DNA of 64,000 bases from NCBI RefSeq assembly GCF_028882255.1, contig NZ_JARBUY010000002.1, positions 818,342-882,341 of the forward strand, given 5' to 3'. The position numbers were made by a program, and so were the translations under genes. Source of the DNA: Maribacter polysaccharolyticus (lineage in GTDB: Bacteria; Bacteroidota; Bacteroidia; Flavobacteriales; Flavobacteriaceae). Below the pieces are notes generated by a model. That model saw only the letters and a program-made list of their open reading frames with translations, did not search any database and was not told where the DNA came from. How positions within the stretch are numbered: the stretch's first letter is position 1; every line of letters begins with the position of its first letter. Below, one piece after another: positions 1 to 8,620 of this stretch.

Positions 1-1669
1 GATGAAATGTCCCCCGGAAGGTGGTGGCTGGGGCGCTGGGGCCGGTAACGCCGATTACGTGGTGTATTTCCATTGCCAATTTAGCAAGCCGTTAAAAGAC
101 TACGGAATATGGAGTGCCGATATTCCTGACGTGCCTAGAAAGATGCGTTTTATCAGAAGGGATAATTATCAGGATGCAGTTAAAAATGCCGAAATTTTTA
201 AAGGTAGAAATGAAATGCAAGGCAAGCATTTAGGGTTTTATACCGATTTCAGCACAAAAGAAGGTGAACAGGTGTTGGTGAAAAGCGGCATTTCATTCGT
301 GAGTATCGCAGGTGCCAAGGAAAATCTCGAGCACGATATCGATCATTGGGATTTCGACAAAACCAGGCAAGAAGCACGTGACTTATGGAGTACGGCCATT
401 TCAAACATAGCGGTATCCGGTGCAACCGATAGGGAAAAAACCATTTTTTACACCGCACTTTATCATACCTTAATCGATCCTCGGGCTTTTTCAGACGTAA
501 ACGGAAACTATATAGGGGCCGATAAACAAGTGCACCAAACCGATAATTTTACTTACCGTACTATTTTTAGTGGTTGGGATGTGTTTCGTTCACAATTTCC
601 GTTGCAAACCATTATCAATCCTGCATTGGTCGATGATGAAATCAATTCCCTATTACAAATGGCAGCGTTAAGTGGTCGCGAATATTTACCACGCTGGGAA
701 ATGCTGAATTCCTATTCGGGCGTAATGTTGGGGAATCCGGCAGTTTCGGTAATTAACGATGCTTACCAAAAAGGAATTCGTAACTACGATGTGGAAAAAG
801 CCTTTGAGTATTCATTGAACACGGTGAACAACACAGGAAATGGTGAGTTAGGGTATTCACACAAGCACATTTCCAAAACCTTGGAGTATGCCTATTCCGA
901 TTGGGCGTTGGCAACCTTTGCACAAGCGTTGGGCAAAAATGGGATTGCCGAAACCTATTTCGAAAAAAGTAAAAATTATAAGAATATCTGGAACGATGAA
1001 GTCAACTGGTTTAGGGCTAAGGACAGTACCGGAACTTGGTTGGAATGGAAAGGGAAAACCGTTCATGGCCAAGGGTGTATTGAAAGTAATCCGTTTCAAC
1101 AAGGTTGGTTTGTGCCCCACGATATCGATGGGTTAAAGACTTTGATGGGTGGTGAAGAAGCTTTTAAAAATGAATTGATCACTTTTTTTGAAAACACGCC
1201 CGAAGACTTTCTTTGGAATAACTATTACAACCATGCCAATGAACCTGTGCATCATGTACCGTTTATGTTCAATGAAGCCGGTGTACCGCACTTGACCCAA
1301 AAATATACCCGTAAAATTTGTGATAAGGCTTACGGTATCGATGCTTACGGATTATGCGGTAATGAGGATGTAGGTCAAATGTCTGCGTGGTATGTGTTGG
1401 CTTCCATTGGTATTCATCCCATAAATCCGGGGGATAATAAATACCAAATCACGAGTCCGGTTTTCAATGATGTCGAAATTAAATTGGACAGCAACTATTA
1501 TTCAGGAAAAACATTCAGGATTATCGCCCATAACAATTCAAAAGAAAATATTTATATACAAACAATCAAATTGAATGGAAAACCATTGGATCGCTTTTGG
1601 ATTTCTCACGAAGAAATCACCAAAGGTGGTGTTTTGGAATTTGAAATGGGTCCAGAACCAAAGATATAA
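1..1669 (+). CDS. GH92 alpha-mannosidase, 5' end outside window
   Basis: The frame is open to the left window edge, so the signal peptide and the start of the N-terminal beta-sandwich domain are missing. What remains runs from the late N-terminal domain (GNADYVVYFHCQFSKP) through the helical catalytic domain. It contains the GH92 hallmark GNEDVGQMSAWYV, followed by the IGIHPINPG stretch and the C-terminal beta domain. GH92 enzymes are calcium-dependent exo-alpha-mannosidases that trim N-glycans or mannans, usually at the cell surface or in the periplasm. A complete GH92 lies at 12699-14915, so this locus carries two. The in-frame ATG at position 2 is internal and is not the real start. The family call is firm; the linkage specificity cannot be read from the sequence. 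Confidence 0.93.
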   Translation, partial: MKCPPEGGGWGAGAGNADYVVYFHCQFSKPLKDYGIWSADIPDVPRKMRFIRRDNYQDAVKNAEIFKGRNEMQGKHLGFYTDFSTKEGEQVLVKSGISFVSIAGAKENLEHDIDHWDFDKTRQEARDLWSTAISNIAVSGATDREKTIFYTALYHTLIDPRAFSDVNGNYIGADKQVHQTDNFTYRTIFSGWDVFRSQFPLQTIINPALVDDEINSLLQMAALSGREYLPRWEMLNSYSGVMLGNPAVSVINDAYQKGIRNYDVEKAFEYSLNTVNNTGNGELGYSHKHISKTLEYAYSDWALATFAQALGKNGIAETYFEKSKNYKNIWNDEVNWFRAKDSTGTWLEWKGKTVHGQGCIESNPFQQGWFVPHDIDGLKTLMGGEEAFKNELITFFENTPEDFLWNNYYNHANEPVHHVPFMFNEAGVPHLTQKYTRKICDKAYGIDAYGLCGNEDVGQMSAWYVLASIGIHPINPGDNKYQITSPVFNDVEIKLDSNYYSGKTFRIIAHNNSKENIYIQTIKLNGKPLDRFWISHEEITKGGVLEFEMGPEPKI

Positions 1670-1713
1670 AAGGGATAATGATGACACCAATCCCATTGAA
1701 GTCCATAAAACAA

Positions 1714-1840
1714 ATGAAGAGTAAAATAGTGTGCTCATCGCTGGTTTTGTTATGTATGGCTTGTGAACAACCGAAAAGCAAACGCTTTTTATAAAGATCT
1801 AGAAAACAATAAAAGACCCGTAGGGGAAATTAAGGCATAA
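1714..1840 (+). pseudogene. Remnant of a small exported lipoprotein gene
   Basis: A 26-codon frame (1714-1794) encodes a typical lipoprotein signal peptide with lipobox LLCMAC, then stops. If the frame shifts by one base near 1773, the reading continues as NAFYKDLENNKRPVGEIKA to a stop at 1838-1840. The pieces look like the two ends of a lost exported protein, joined with a large internal deletion and out of frame with each other. It sits between the GH92 and sulfatase genes, where another enzyme of the locus would fit. The original family cannot be named. Confidence 0.45.
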
Positions 1841-1844
1841 AAGA

Positions 1845-3392
1845 ATGAATGAATTGATGCTGAATAACAATAAATTACTATCAATCAGTTCGGTAGTATT
1901 CATATTGCTGATATTGGTCGGTGGTGTTTCAGCCCAAAGTCAGCAACCTCCTAACATCATACTTATAAATGCAGACGATTTAGGTTATGGAGACCTCAGT
2001 AGCTATGGTGCAAGTTTACTGAATACCCCAAATATTGATCGGTTGGCTAAAGAAGGACGCAGATTTACAGATGCACATTCGGCTTCAGCGGTATGTACAC
2101 CATCTCGCTATGCGCTTCTAACAGGGGAATATCCTATTAGGCATGGAAACTTAAATGCGCCCGTTTTTCTTAAAAGCAAGTTGGTTATAGATACTCAAAA
2201 AGAAACAATTGCCTCTTTGCTAAAAAAAGCAGGCTATTCCACAGCTTGTATTGGTAAGTGGCACCTAGGTTTTGGAGAAACCGAGCCTGTAGATTGGAAT
2301 AAGCCTTTAACACCTGGACCTAATGAGCTTGGGTTCGATTATTACTATGGTGTTCCTGTTGTAAATAGTCACCCTCCCTTTGTATATGTTGAAAACCATC
2401 ATGTAGTAGGTTTCGTTGAAGATGATCCTTTCATTTATGGTAAAAAAGCAAAAACACAGGAAGTTTTTGAAAAAATGAAACTCGATGCTATCGGAGGAGC
2501 GGATAAGGCACATGGTTTGTATATAGACGAACAAGTTGGCACCCGTTTAACAGAAAAAGCCTTGAGTTGGATGAAGCAGCAAATAGACAAACCGTTTTTT
2601 CTGTATTTGGCAACAACGAATATCCATCATCCGTTTACGCCGGCACCCCAATTTGTAGGAACAAGCAATTGCGGTATTTATGGCGATTTTGTTCATGAAT
2701 TGGATTGGATAGTCGGTGAGGTTATGAAAACGGTTAAGGAGATGGGAGAAGATGAAAATACGCTGGTAATTTTTACCAGTGATAATGGAGGCATGTTTAA
2801 TGCCACAGGACAAAGAACATGGCAACAAGGGCACAAACCCAATGGTGAATTGTTAGGGTTTAAATTTGATGTCTGGGAAGGCGGGCATCGTGTGCCGTTT
2901 ATTGCACATTGGCCGGGAAAAATTAAGGCCGGAGAGGTGTCGGGCCAACTCATTTGTAATGTTGATATGCTGTCTACTTTTTCGGCTCTGACAGGACAGC
3001 AGTTTGATGAAAACCAAGGAAGGGATAGTATTGATATGTTAGATGTTATCCTAGGGAATACGGATGCACAAATACGGGAAGAAGTGCTACTCGCTCCTCT
3101 TAAAAAATCGCATCTGTCCGTTAGAAAAGGAAAATGGATGTTTATAGGGGCAAGAGGTGCAGGCGGGTTTAGTAGTGGAAAATACGGTGCACATGCTTTT
3201 GGAGGGCCAAAGGCTATAGAATTTGCAGGACAAATTAATAGTGATATTGAAAACGGAAAAATAAAAAAAGATGCGCCTCCTGCTCAATTGTACGATCTTG
3301 AAAACGATCCCCATCAAACAACGAATGTGTACAATAAGTTTCCTGAAATAGCAATCGGGATGGAAGAACTTTTAAAATCGTACAAAAATTAA
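1845..3392 (+). CDS. Secreted S1-family sulfatase
   Basis: A 515-residue formylglycine-dependent sulfatase that hydrolyses sulfate esters from glycans. A signal peptide spans about residues 1-30 and ends VSA before QSQQPP. The first metal-binding motif is NADDLGYGD (Asp44, Asp45). The modification motif is CTPSR with Cys84 as the residue to be converted to formylglycine, followed by the usual LLTGEYP. GKWHLGF and FTSDNGG supply further active-site residues. The length is normal for the family. It needs an anaerobic-type or FGE maturase encoded elsewhere; none is in the window. The neighbouring mannosidase, fucosidase and hexosaminidase genes suggest the substrate is a sulfated host- or alga-type glycan; the exact sulfated sugar is not predictable here. 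Confidence 0.93.
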   Translation: MNELMLNNNKLLSISSVVFILLILVGGVSAQSQQPPNIILINADDLGYGDLSSYGASLLNTPNIDRLAKEGRRFTDAHSASAVCTPSRYALLTGEYPIRHGNLNAPVFLKSKLVIDTQKETIASLLKKAGYSTACIGKWHLGFGETEPVDWNKPLTPGPNELGFDYYYGVPVVNSHPPFVYVENHHVVGFVEDDPFIYGKKAKTQEVFEKMKLDAIGGADKAHGLYIDEQVGTRLTEKALSWMKQQIDKPFFLYLATTNIHHPFTPAPQFVGTSNCGIYGDFVHELDWIVGEVMKTVKEMGEDENTLVIFTSDNGGMFNATGQRTWQQGHKPNGELLGFKFDVWEGGHRVPFIAHWPGKIKAGEVSGQLICNVDMLSTFSALTGQQFDENQGRDSIDMLDVILGNTDAQIREEVLLAPLKKSHLSVRKGKWMFIGARGAGGFSSGKYGAHAFGGPKAIEFAGQINSDIENGKIKKDAPPAQLYDLENDPHQTTNVYNKFPEIAIGMEELLKSYKN

Positions 3393-3419
3393 ATTAAAAA
3401 CAGTCAAAAAGTAAAATAG

Positions 3420-5081
3420 ATGGATCTATTGTTAAAACATTTTAAGTCTGTAATTATAATTACAATTAGTGTTGTGATGTTAAGTTCTTGTGCTTCAGCG
3501 AACAAAGAAGAATTGGTATCAATAGAGTCTCTATTGCTTGAAATGATAGATCGTGAAGCGATATCGAGATTCCCCAAGCATGATTTTCGCTTAAAACAAG
3601 AAAGTAGTTACAACAGAGCTTCAAAAACACCGAATGATACGGTGGGATGGTTTTTCAATGAAGATTTCAATTCAAAGAAAATCACAGGGAATTTTGTTCG
3701 GGTTGAAGAGAATAATGGCGAAAAAGAATGGGTATTAATGGATCATAAAGGTCCGGGAGCTATCGTTCGTACATGGATGCCTTTCTTAAATCCCAAAGAA
3801 CCAAATACAACCAATATCATTAGAATTTATTTGGATGGCGCTGAAGAACCTGTTTTGGAAGGCAATATGCTTGGGCTTTTAAACGGAACCGGCTTGTTCC
3901 CATTTCCTTTTGCACATAAATCGTTACGCTCTTCGGTATCTTTTTTCCCTATAGCCTATGCCAAAAGCTGTAAAATAACCGTAACCGAACAACCATTTTT
4001 CTATCAATTCACCTATCGTGCCTATGCCGAGGGAACTGAAATAAAAACGTTTACTTTAGAAGATTTCAATAAAGAAACCGAATTGATAAAAAAGGTCGGC
4101 GAGGCTTTATTATCCCCTAAAGGTGCAGAAAAAGGGGAAACTCTTCAATTAAAAGAAACTTTAAAACAGGGAGAGGAAAAATTGCTAAAGCTGCCTGAAG
4201 GTACAAAAGCAATAAGGGATTTAGCATTAAAGTTAGGGAGTTATAAAGACTCTACCGTTACACGTTCTGTGGTATTGAAAATGGAGTTTGATGGGAAAGA
4301 AACCGTTTGGTGCCCAATTGGGGATTTTTTTGGTAGTGGTATAGGATTAAATCCGTTTCAAGGATGGTATAGAACAGTTGCTAACGATGGTACCATGTCT
4401 AGCAGATGGGTAATGCCCTATCAAAAGGCGGGAAAAATTTCCATTCTCAACCTCGGCACCCAACCTGTGGAGGTAAAGCTAAAAGCAGTAGTAGGGGATT
4501 ATGACTGGGACGATCGTAGTATGTACTTTAATGCGGCATGGAGAGGGGAATATCCTGTATCCACAAGACCGTTTTCCGATTGGAATTATGTTACACTAAA
4601 AGGAAGGGGTGTTTACGTTGGGGATGCATTGACCATTTGGAATCCTGTAAAAAGATGGTGGGGAGAAGGCGATGAAAAAATTTGGGTCGATGGGGAAGAT
4701 TTCCCATCCATTTTTGGAACGGGAACAGAAGACTACTATGGGTATTCTTGGGGAGGAATGAGCAACGATTTCTATGAGCATCCATTCCATGCGCAACCCA
4801 ATTCCAATGTTTACAATAAGAACCATAGGAAAACCGAAGCTGAGTTTGGTACCCGAAATACCCAAAAATACAGCACGGAAACCCGTACGCGTTCTTTGGA
4901 TGGCATGCCTTTTGGTAGCTCCCTTCAATTGGATATGGAAATTTGGAGTTGGACAAAATGTGATATGGAATATGGTGTGGGGGTCTATTGGTATGGTGAT
5001 GCCAATACAATTTCCAATCGTAAAGCAGATCCGGAAGCGGTGACGGATTTATTACGTACGACCAAGGAAATAATCGATTAG
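3420..5081 (+). CDS. GH172 (DUF2961) lipoprotein glycoside hydrolase
   Basis: A 553-residue protein with a lipoprotein signal whose lipobox ends at Cys24 (VVMLSSC). The DUF2961 core is recognised by GPGAIVRTWMPF, the stretch WCPIGDFFGSGIG with the following NPFQGWY, and FGTGTEDYYGYSWG near the C terminus. DUF2961 is now CAZy family GH172, whose characterised members act on fructofuranose or arabinofuranose glycosides and assemble from double jelly-roll subunits. In this locus it probably removes a furanose or other decoration from the glycan handled by the flanking GH92, GH29 and GH20 enzymes. It lies 27 bases after the sulfatase, in the same presumed operon. Family call strong; substrate unknown. 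Confidence 0.85.
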   Translation: MDLLLKHFKSVIIITISVVMLSSCASANKEELVSIESLLLEMIDREAISRFPKHDFRLKQESSYNRASKTPNDTVGWFFNEDFNSKKITGNFVRVEENNGEKEWVLMDHKGPGAIVRTWMPFLNPKEPNTTNIIRIYLDGAEEPVLEGNMLGLLNGTGLFPFPFAHKSLRSSVSFFPIAYAKSCKITVTEQPFFYQFTYRAYAEGTEIKTFTLEDFNKETELIKKVGEALLSPKGAEKGETLQLKETLKQGEEKLLKLPEGTKAIRDLALKLGSYKDSTVTRSVVLKMEFDGKETVWCPIGDFFGSGIGLNPFQGWYRTVANDGTMSSRWVMPYQKAGKISILNLGTQPVEVKLKAVVGDYDWDDRSMYFNAAWRGEYPVSTRPFSDWNYVTLKGRGVYVGDALTIWNPVKRWWGEGDEKIWVDGEDFPSIFGTGTEDYYGYSWGGMSNDFYEHPFHAQPNSNVYNKNHRKTEAEFGTRNTQKYSTETRTRSLDGMPFGSSLQLDMEIWSWTKCDMEYGVGVYWYGDANTISNRKADPEAVTDLLRTTKEIID

Positions 5082-5193
5082 GAAAGGCTAAGGCATTTTA
5101 AAGGGTTGTCCCACGCTATGGAAGGATGGCTAACATAAGGTTTAATAAAAAATAAATTAAGGAATGATCAAAAATCAAATTAACTATAAGAAG

Positions 5194-6495
5194 ATGAAGA
5201 AGATATTTTCAATACTACTACTAAGTGCCTTTGTTACAGGTGTAAGTGCGCAAAAACACTATGATTTCCCAATGCCGGATTATACCCCCACCGAAGGTAA
5301 TTTACAGGCCCGAAAGGAATTTCAGGACATGAAGTTCGGGATGTTCATCCACTGGGGCGTGTACAGCGTTTTGGCAGATGGGGAATGGGTCATGTTCCTT
5401 AAAAAGATCCAAGCGGATAACTATGAGCGTTTGGCTGATTTTTTCAATCCGCAGGATTATGATCCCGAAGAGTGGGTAAAGTTGGCCAAGGCCGCCGGAA
5501 TGAAATATATTACGATTACCACTAGACACCATGATAGCTTTAGTATGTTCGATACCGATGCGAGCGATTTTAACATTGTGGATGCTTCGCCTTACGGAAA
5601 AGACCCGTTAAAAGCATTGGCAGAGGCCTGTAAAAAGGAAGGTATCAAGCTGAATTTCTATTATTCCTTGTTGGATTGGAAACGTGATGATTATAAAAAG
5701 GGTAAAAAAGGCGATGCTGAAGCTTGGAACGAATACATAGATTTCATGAAGGCCCAATTGACGGAATTGTTGACCAATTATGGGGAGATAGGTCTTATTT
5801 GGTTTGATGGCCATTGGGACCAAAAACAAGCGGATTGGAAGTATAATGAAATCTATAGTTTGATCCATGAGCTGAGTCCGAATACCCTTATCGCCAACAA
5901 CCACCATATACAACCCATTGCCGGGGAAGATGTACAGACCTTTGAACGTGATCTGCCAGGGGAAAACCACGGCGGTTACAGTGATGGGGTACAGGTTAGC
6001 CAATTGCCCTTGGAGTCCTGTGCTACCATGGCCGGGAAATGGGGGTATAGCATCTATGACAAAAAGTTCAAGAGCACGAAAAAATTGATCCACTTTCTGG
6101 TCAATGCGGCGGGTAAAAACGGTAACTTACTGTTAAACGTAGGTCCCATGCCAAACGGTAAAATACAACCGGAATTTGTTGATACCTTAAGTGAAATCGG
6201 GGAATGGACCGGTACTTATGGTGAAAGTATCTATGGCACCAGAGGAGGGGTCATCAACTCACAGGAATGGGGTACCATTACCAAAAAGGACAAGACCTTG
6301 TATGTGCACGTGCTGGATGCCCCTACCGAACCCTATGTTTTTATTCCCGAGCTCAAGGAGAAGGTTAAATCGGTGACCAGTTTCGATGGGGGGACCAAAA
6401 TCAGGTTCAAGCAAGTAAAAGAAGGACTTTTTCTATATACCGGTGCATTGGATGCAGACCGTATAGATACCATTTATAAGATGGAAACCAGATAA
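5194..6495 (+). CDS. GH29 alpha-L-fucosidase
   Basis: A 433-residue exo-alpha-L-fucosidase of family GH29. An upstream in-frame ATG at 5164 exists, but the signal peptide begins at 5194 (MKKIFSILLLSAFVTGVSAQ), preceded by AAGAAG, so that start is preferred. Typical GH29 signatures follow: the early WFGMFIHWG-type stretch (KFGMFIHWGVYS), the TTRHHDSFSMFDT segment, the catalytic-nucleophile motif LIWFDGHWD, and LLLNVGPMPNGKI. A small beta-sandwich domain closes the protein. Predicted location is the periplasm. It supplies the defucosylating activity of the locus. Confidence 0.93.
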   Translation: MKKIFSILLLSAFVTGVSAQKHYDFPMPDYTPTEGNLQARKEFQDMKFGMFIHWGVYSVLADGEWVMFLKKIQADNYERLADFFNPQDYDPEEWVKLAKAAGMKYITITTRHHDSFSMFDTDASDFNIVDASPYGKDPLKALAEACKKEGIKLNFYYSLLDWKRDDYKKGKKGDAEAWNEYIDFMKAQLTELLTNYGEIGLIWFDGHWDQKQADWKYNEIYSLIHELSPNTLIANNHHIQPIAGEDVQTFERDLPGENHGGYSDGVQVSQLPLESCATMAGKWGYSIYDKKFKSTKKLIHFLVNAAGKNGNLLLNVGPMPNGKIQPEFVDTLSEIGEWTGTYGESIYGTRGGVINSQEWGTITKKDKTLYVHVLDAPTEPYVFIPELKEKVKSVTSFDGGTKIRFKQVKEGLFLYTGALDADRIDTIYKMETR

Positions 6496-6508
6496 TAAGC
6501 TACCAAGA

Positions 6509-8611
6509 ATGGGATTTAGGTTTCTAATTTTATTCATTTTAATTTCCAATTTCCTTAATGCCCAGGTAAGGTTCTACGTTTCCCCCTTAGGGGCCGATGG
6601 TAATCCGGGAACCGAAACGCATCCGTTTGCGACCTTGAATGCCGCCAGGGATGCCATTAGGGCCCACAAGGCGGCAATGGGGCAACCCCAATCCTATACC
6701 GTAGTTGTACAGGATGGTTATTATGTGATGAAGGAACCTTTTGAACTTGGCCCGGAGGATAGTGGGACACAGGAACATCCCATAACCTATACGGCGGCAG
6801 AAGGTGCCAGTCCCCTATTTAGTGGCGGTAAAAAGATCACGGGATTCAAAGTTTTGGGGAACGGGGTTTGGCAAGCAAAGATTCCCGAAGCCGGTTATTA
6901 CAAATGGCGTTTCGATCAATTGTATGTCAATGGTAAGCGGGCGACCCTGGCGCGAACCCCCAATAAAGGGTTCCTGAAATTGGACACCGTTACCCAAACC
7001 ACTTGGGTAAAGGGCAGTCCCTATCCTGCAAAGGCGCAGCAAGAACTGTTTTTCACAGCGGAAAGCTTTGAGCCTTTAAAAAAAGTTACCGTAGCGGATA
7101 TGCCTTTTATTCGCTTTAAGGCATACCATAAATGGGATTATACGCTAAGGCATATTTCCGATATCGATATAGACAGCTTTAAAGTGGTCTCTTCCGGTAG
7201 GGGAATGAAACCGTGGAATGAACTTAAAAAGGGAAAAAGGGTGGTTTTTGAAAATTACAAGGCGGCCCTTGATGCTCCCGGAGAGTGGTTTTTAAGTAAG
7301 GAAGGGGTGCTCTCTTACATCCCCTTAAAAGGGGAAACTTTGGAAAATACCACCTTTATAGCCCCGGTATTGGAGAATTTGGTACGTATGGTCGGGGATG
7401 TGGAATCGGAAAGCTTCGTTGCCCATATCAAAATAAAAGGACTCAGGTTCATGCATTGTCATTATGGGATTCCTTTGACCGGTTACGAGCCTACGCAGGC
7501 CGCAGCGAGTATCAATGCTGCCATTTATACGGAAGGGGCCCACCATATTGCAATAACCGATTGTGAGGTGGCCAATATCGGTCAGCATGCCATTTGGTTG
7601 GGAGAGGGGACCCATTCTAGCAAAGTACGACACAATTACCTACATGATCTTGGGGGGGGAGGTGTTTATTTGGGGTCTTTCAAAGCCTTGGAAGGTAAAT
7701 ACCATACCCACCACATAACGGTAGACAATAATATCATACTACATGGCGGACAGGAATTTCCGCCGGCCGTAGGGGTATGGGTAGGGCATAGTTCCGACAA
7801 TGAAATAACCCATAATGATATCGCTGATTTTTACTATACGGGTATTTCCGTAGGTTGGGTTTGGGGCTATAAACCCAGTTTGGCCAAGAGGAATACCATT
7901 GCCTATAATCATCTGCACCATATTGGATGGAATTTATTGAGTGATATGGCCGGTATATACACCCTGGGTCCATCCGAAGGCACTACCGTAACGAACAACA
8001 GGGTACACCATATCCATGCGTATTCTTATGGAGGATGGGGACTCTATGCGGATGAGGGCACTACCGGTGTCACTTTCAAGGATAATTTGGTTTACAATAC
8101 CAAAACCGGTGGATTTCAGCAAAATTATGGAAAGGATAATGTGGTGGAAAACAATATATTGGCCTTTGCCCATAAATATCAAATGCAATGCACGGTAGCC
8201 GAAGAACATAAGTCGTTCACTTTTACGAATAACATTGTTATATTCAAGGAAGGCATGGTCGCCAAAGGCGCATGGGATGAAGTAAATGCCCATTTGGACA
8301 AGAATATCTATTGGAATGTATCTGGAAATCAGTACGATTTTAATGGAAAGGATTACACAGCGTGGAAGAACCTGGGATTCGACCGTAACAGTAAAATAAC
8401 GGATCCGAAGTTCGTGGATACTGCTGGCTTTGATTTTCGATTTACATCGAAATCGGCTATAAGGAAAATTCATTTCAAGCCTTTTGATTATGCAAAGGCG
8501 GGGGTTTACGGTAGTGAAGAATGGCATGCCAAGGCAGACATACCGCAAGCCATGAAGGAGGCTTTTGATGCTACCGTGGAAAAAAACTTAAAACTTAATA
8601 TACAGCGATAA
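6509..8611 (+). CDS. Right-handed beta-helix glycosidase, GH141-like
   Basis: A 700-residue exported protein (signal peptide ending FLNAQ at about residue 19). The opening FYVSPLGADGNPGT with the following PFATLNAARDAIRAHK is the standard start of parallel beta-helix glycan enzymes, and the body has many short repeated turns with N-rich ladders (HNYLHDLG, NNRVHHIHAYSYGG, ENNILAF). The overall layout resembles GH141, whose known members are alpha-L-fucosidases and xylanases. A second fucosidase beside the GH29 gene would fit the locus. A polysaccharide lyase or other beta-helix glycosidase remains possible because no catalytic pair can be assigned by eye. Its start lies 13 bases after the GH29 stop, indicating one transcript. 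Confidence 0.7.
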   Translation: MGFRFLILFILISNFLNAQVRFYVSPLGADGNPGTETHPFATLNAARDAIRAHKAAMGQPQSYTVVVQDGYYVMKEPFELGPEDSGTQEHPITYTAAEGASPLFSGGKKITGFKVLGNGVWQAKIPEAGYYKWRFDQLYVNGKRATLARTPNKGFLKLDTVTQTTWVKGSPYPAKAQQELFFTAESFEPLKKVTVADMPFIRFKAYHKWDYTLRHISDIDIDSFKVVSSGRGMKPWNELKKGKRVVFENYKAALDAPGEWFLSKEGVLSYIPLKGETLENTTFIAPVLENLVRMVGDVESESFVAHIKIKGLRFMHCHYGIPLTGYEPTQAAASINAAIYTEGAHHIAITDCEVANIGQHAIWLGEGTHSSKVRHNYLHDLGGGGVYLGSFKALEGKYHTHHITVDNNIILHGGQEFPPAVGVWVGHSSDNEITHNDIADFYYTGISVGWVWGYKPSLAKRNTIAYNHLHHIGWNLLSDMAGIYTLGPSEGTTVTNNRVHHIHAYSYGGWGLYADEGTTGVTFKDNLVYNTKTGGFQQNYGKDNVVENNILAFAHKYQMQCTVAEEHKSFTFTNNIVIFKEGMVAKGAWDEVNAHLDKNIYWNVSGNQYDFNGKDYTAWKNLGFDRNSKITDPKFVDTAGFDFRFTSKSAIRKIHFKPFDYAKAGVYGSEEWHAKADIPQAMKEAFDATVEKNLKLNIQR

Positions 8612-8620
8612 CTAGAGCAA

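Noticed and set aside
7934..8548. 204-residue - strand frame inside the beta-helix gene
   Set aside because: Antisense to a gene with clear family features; no domain, no start signal.
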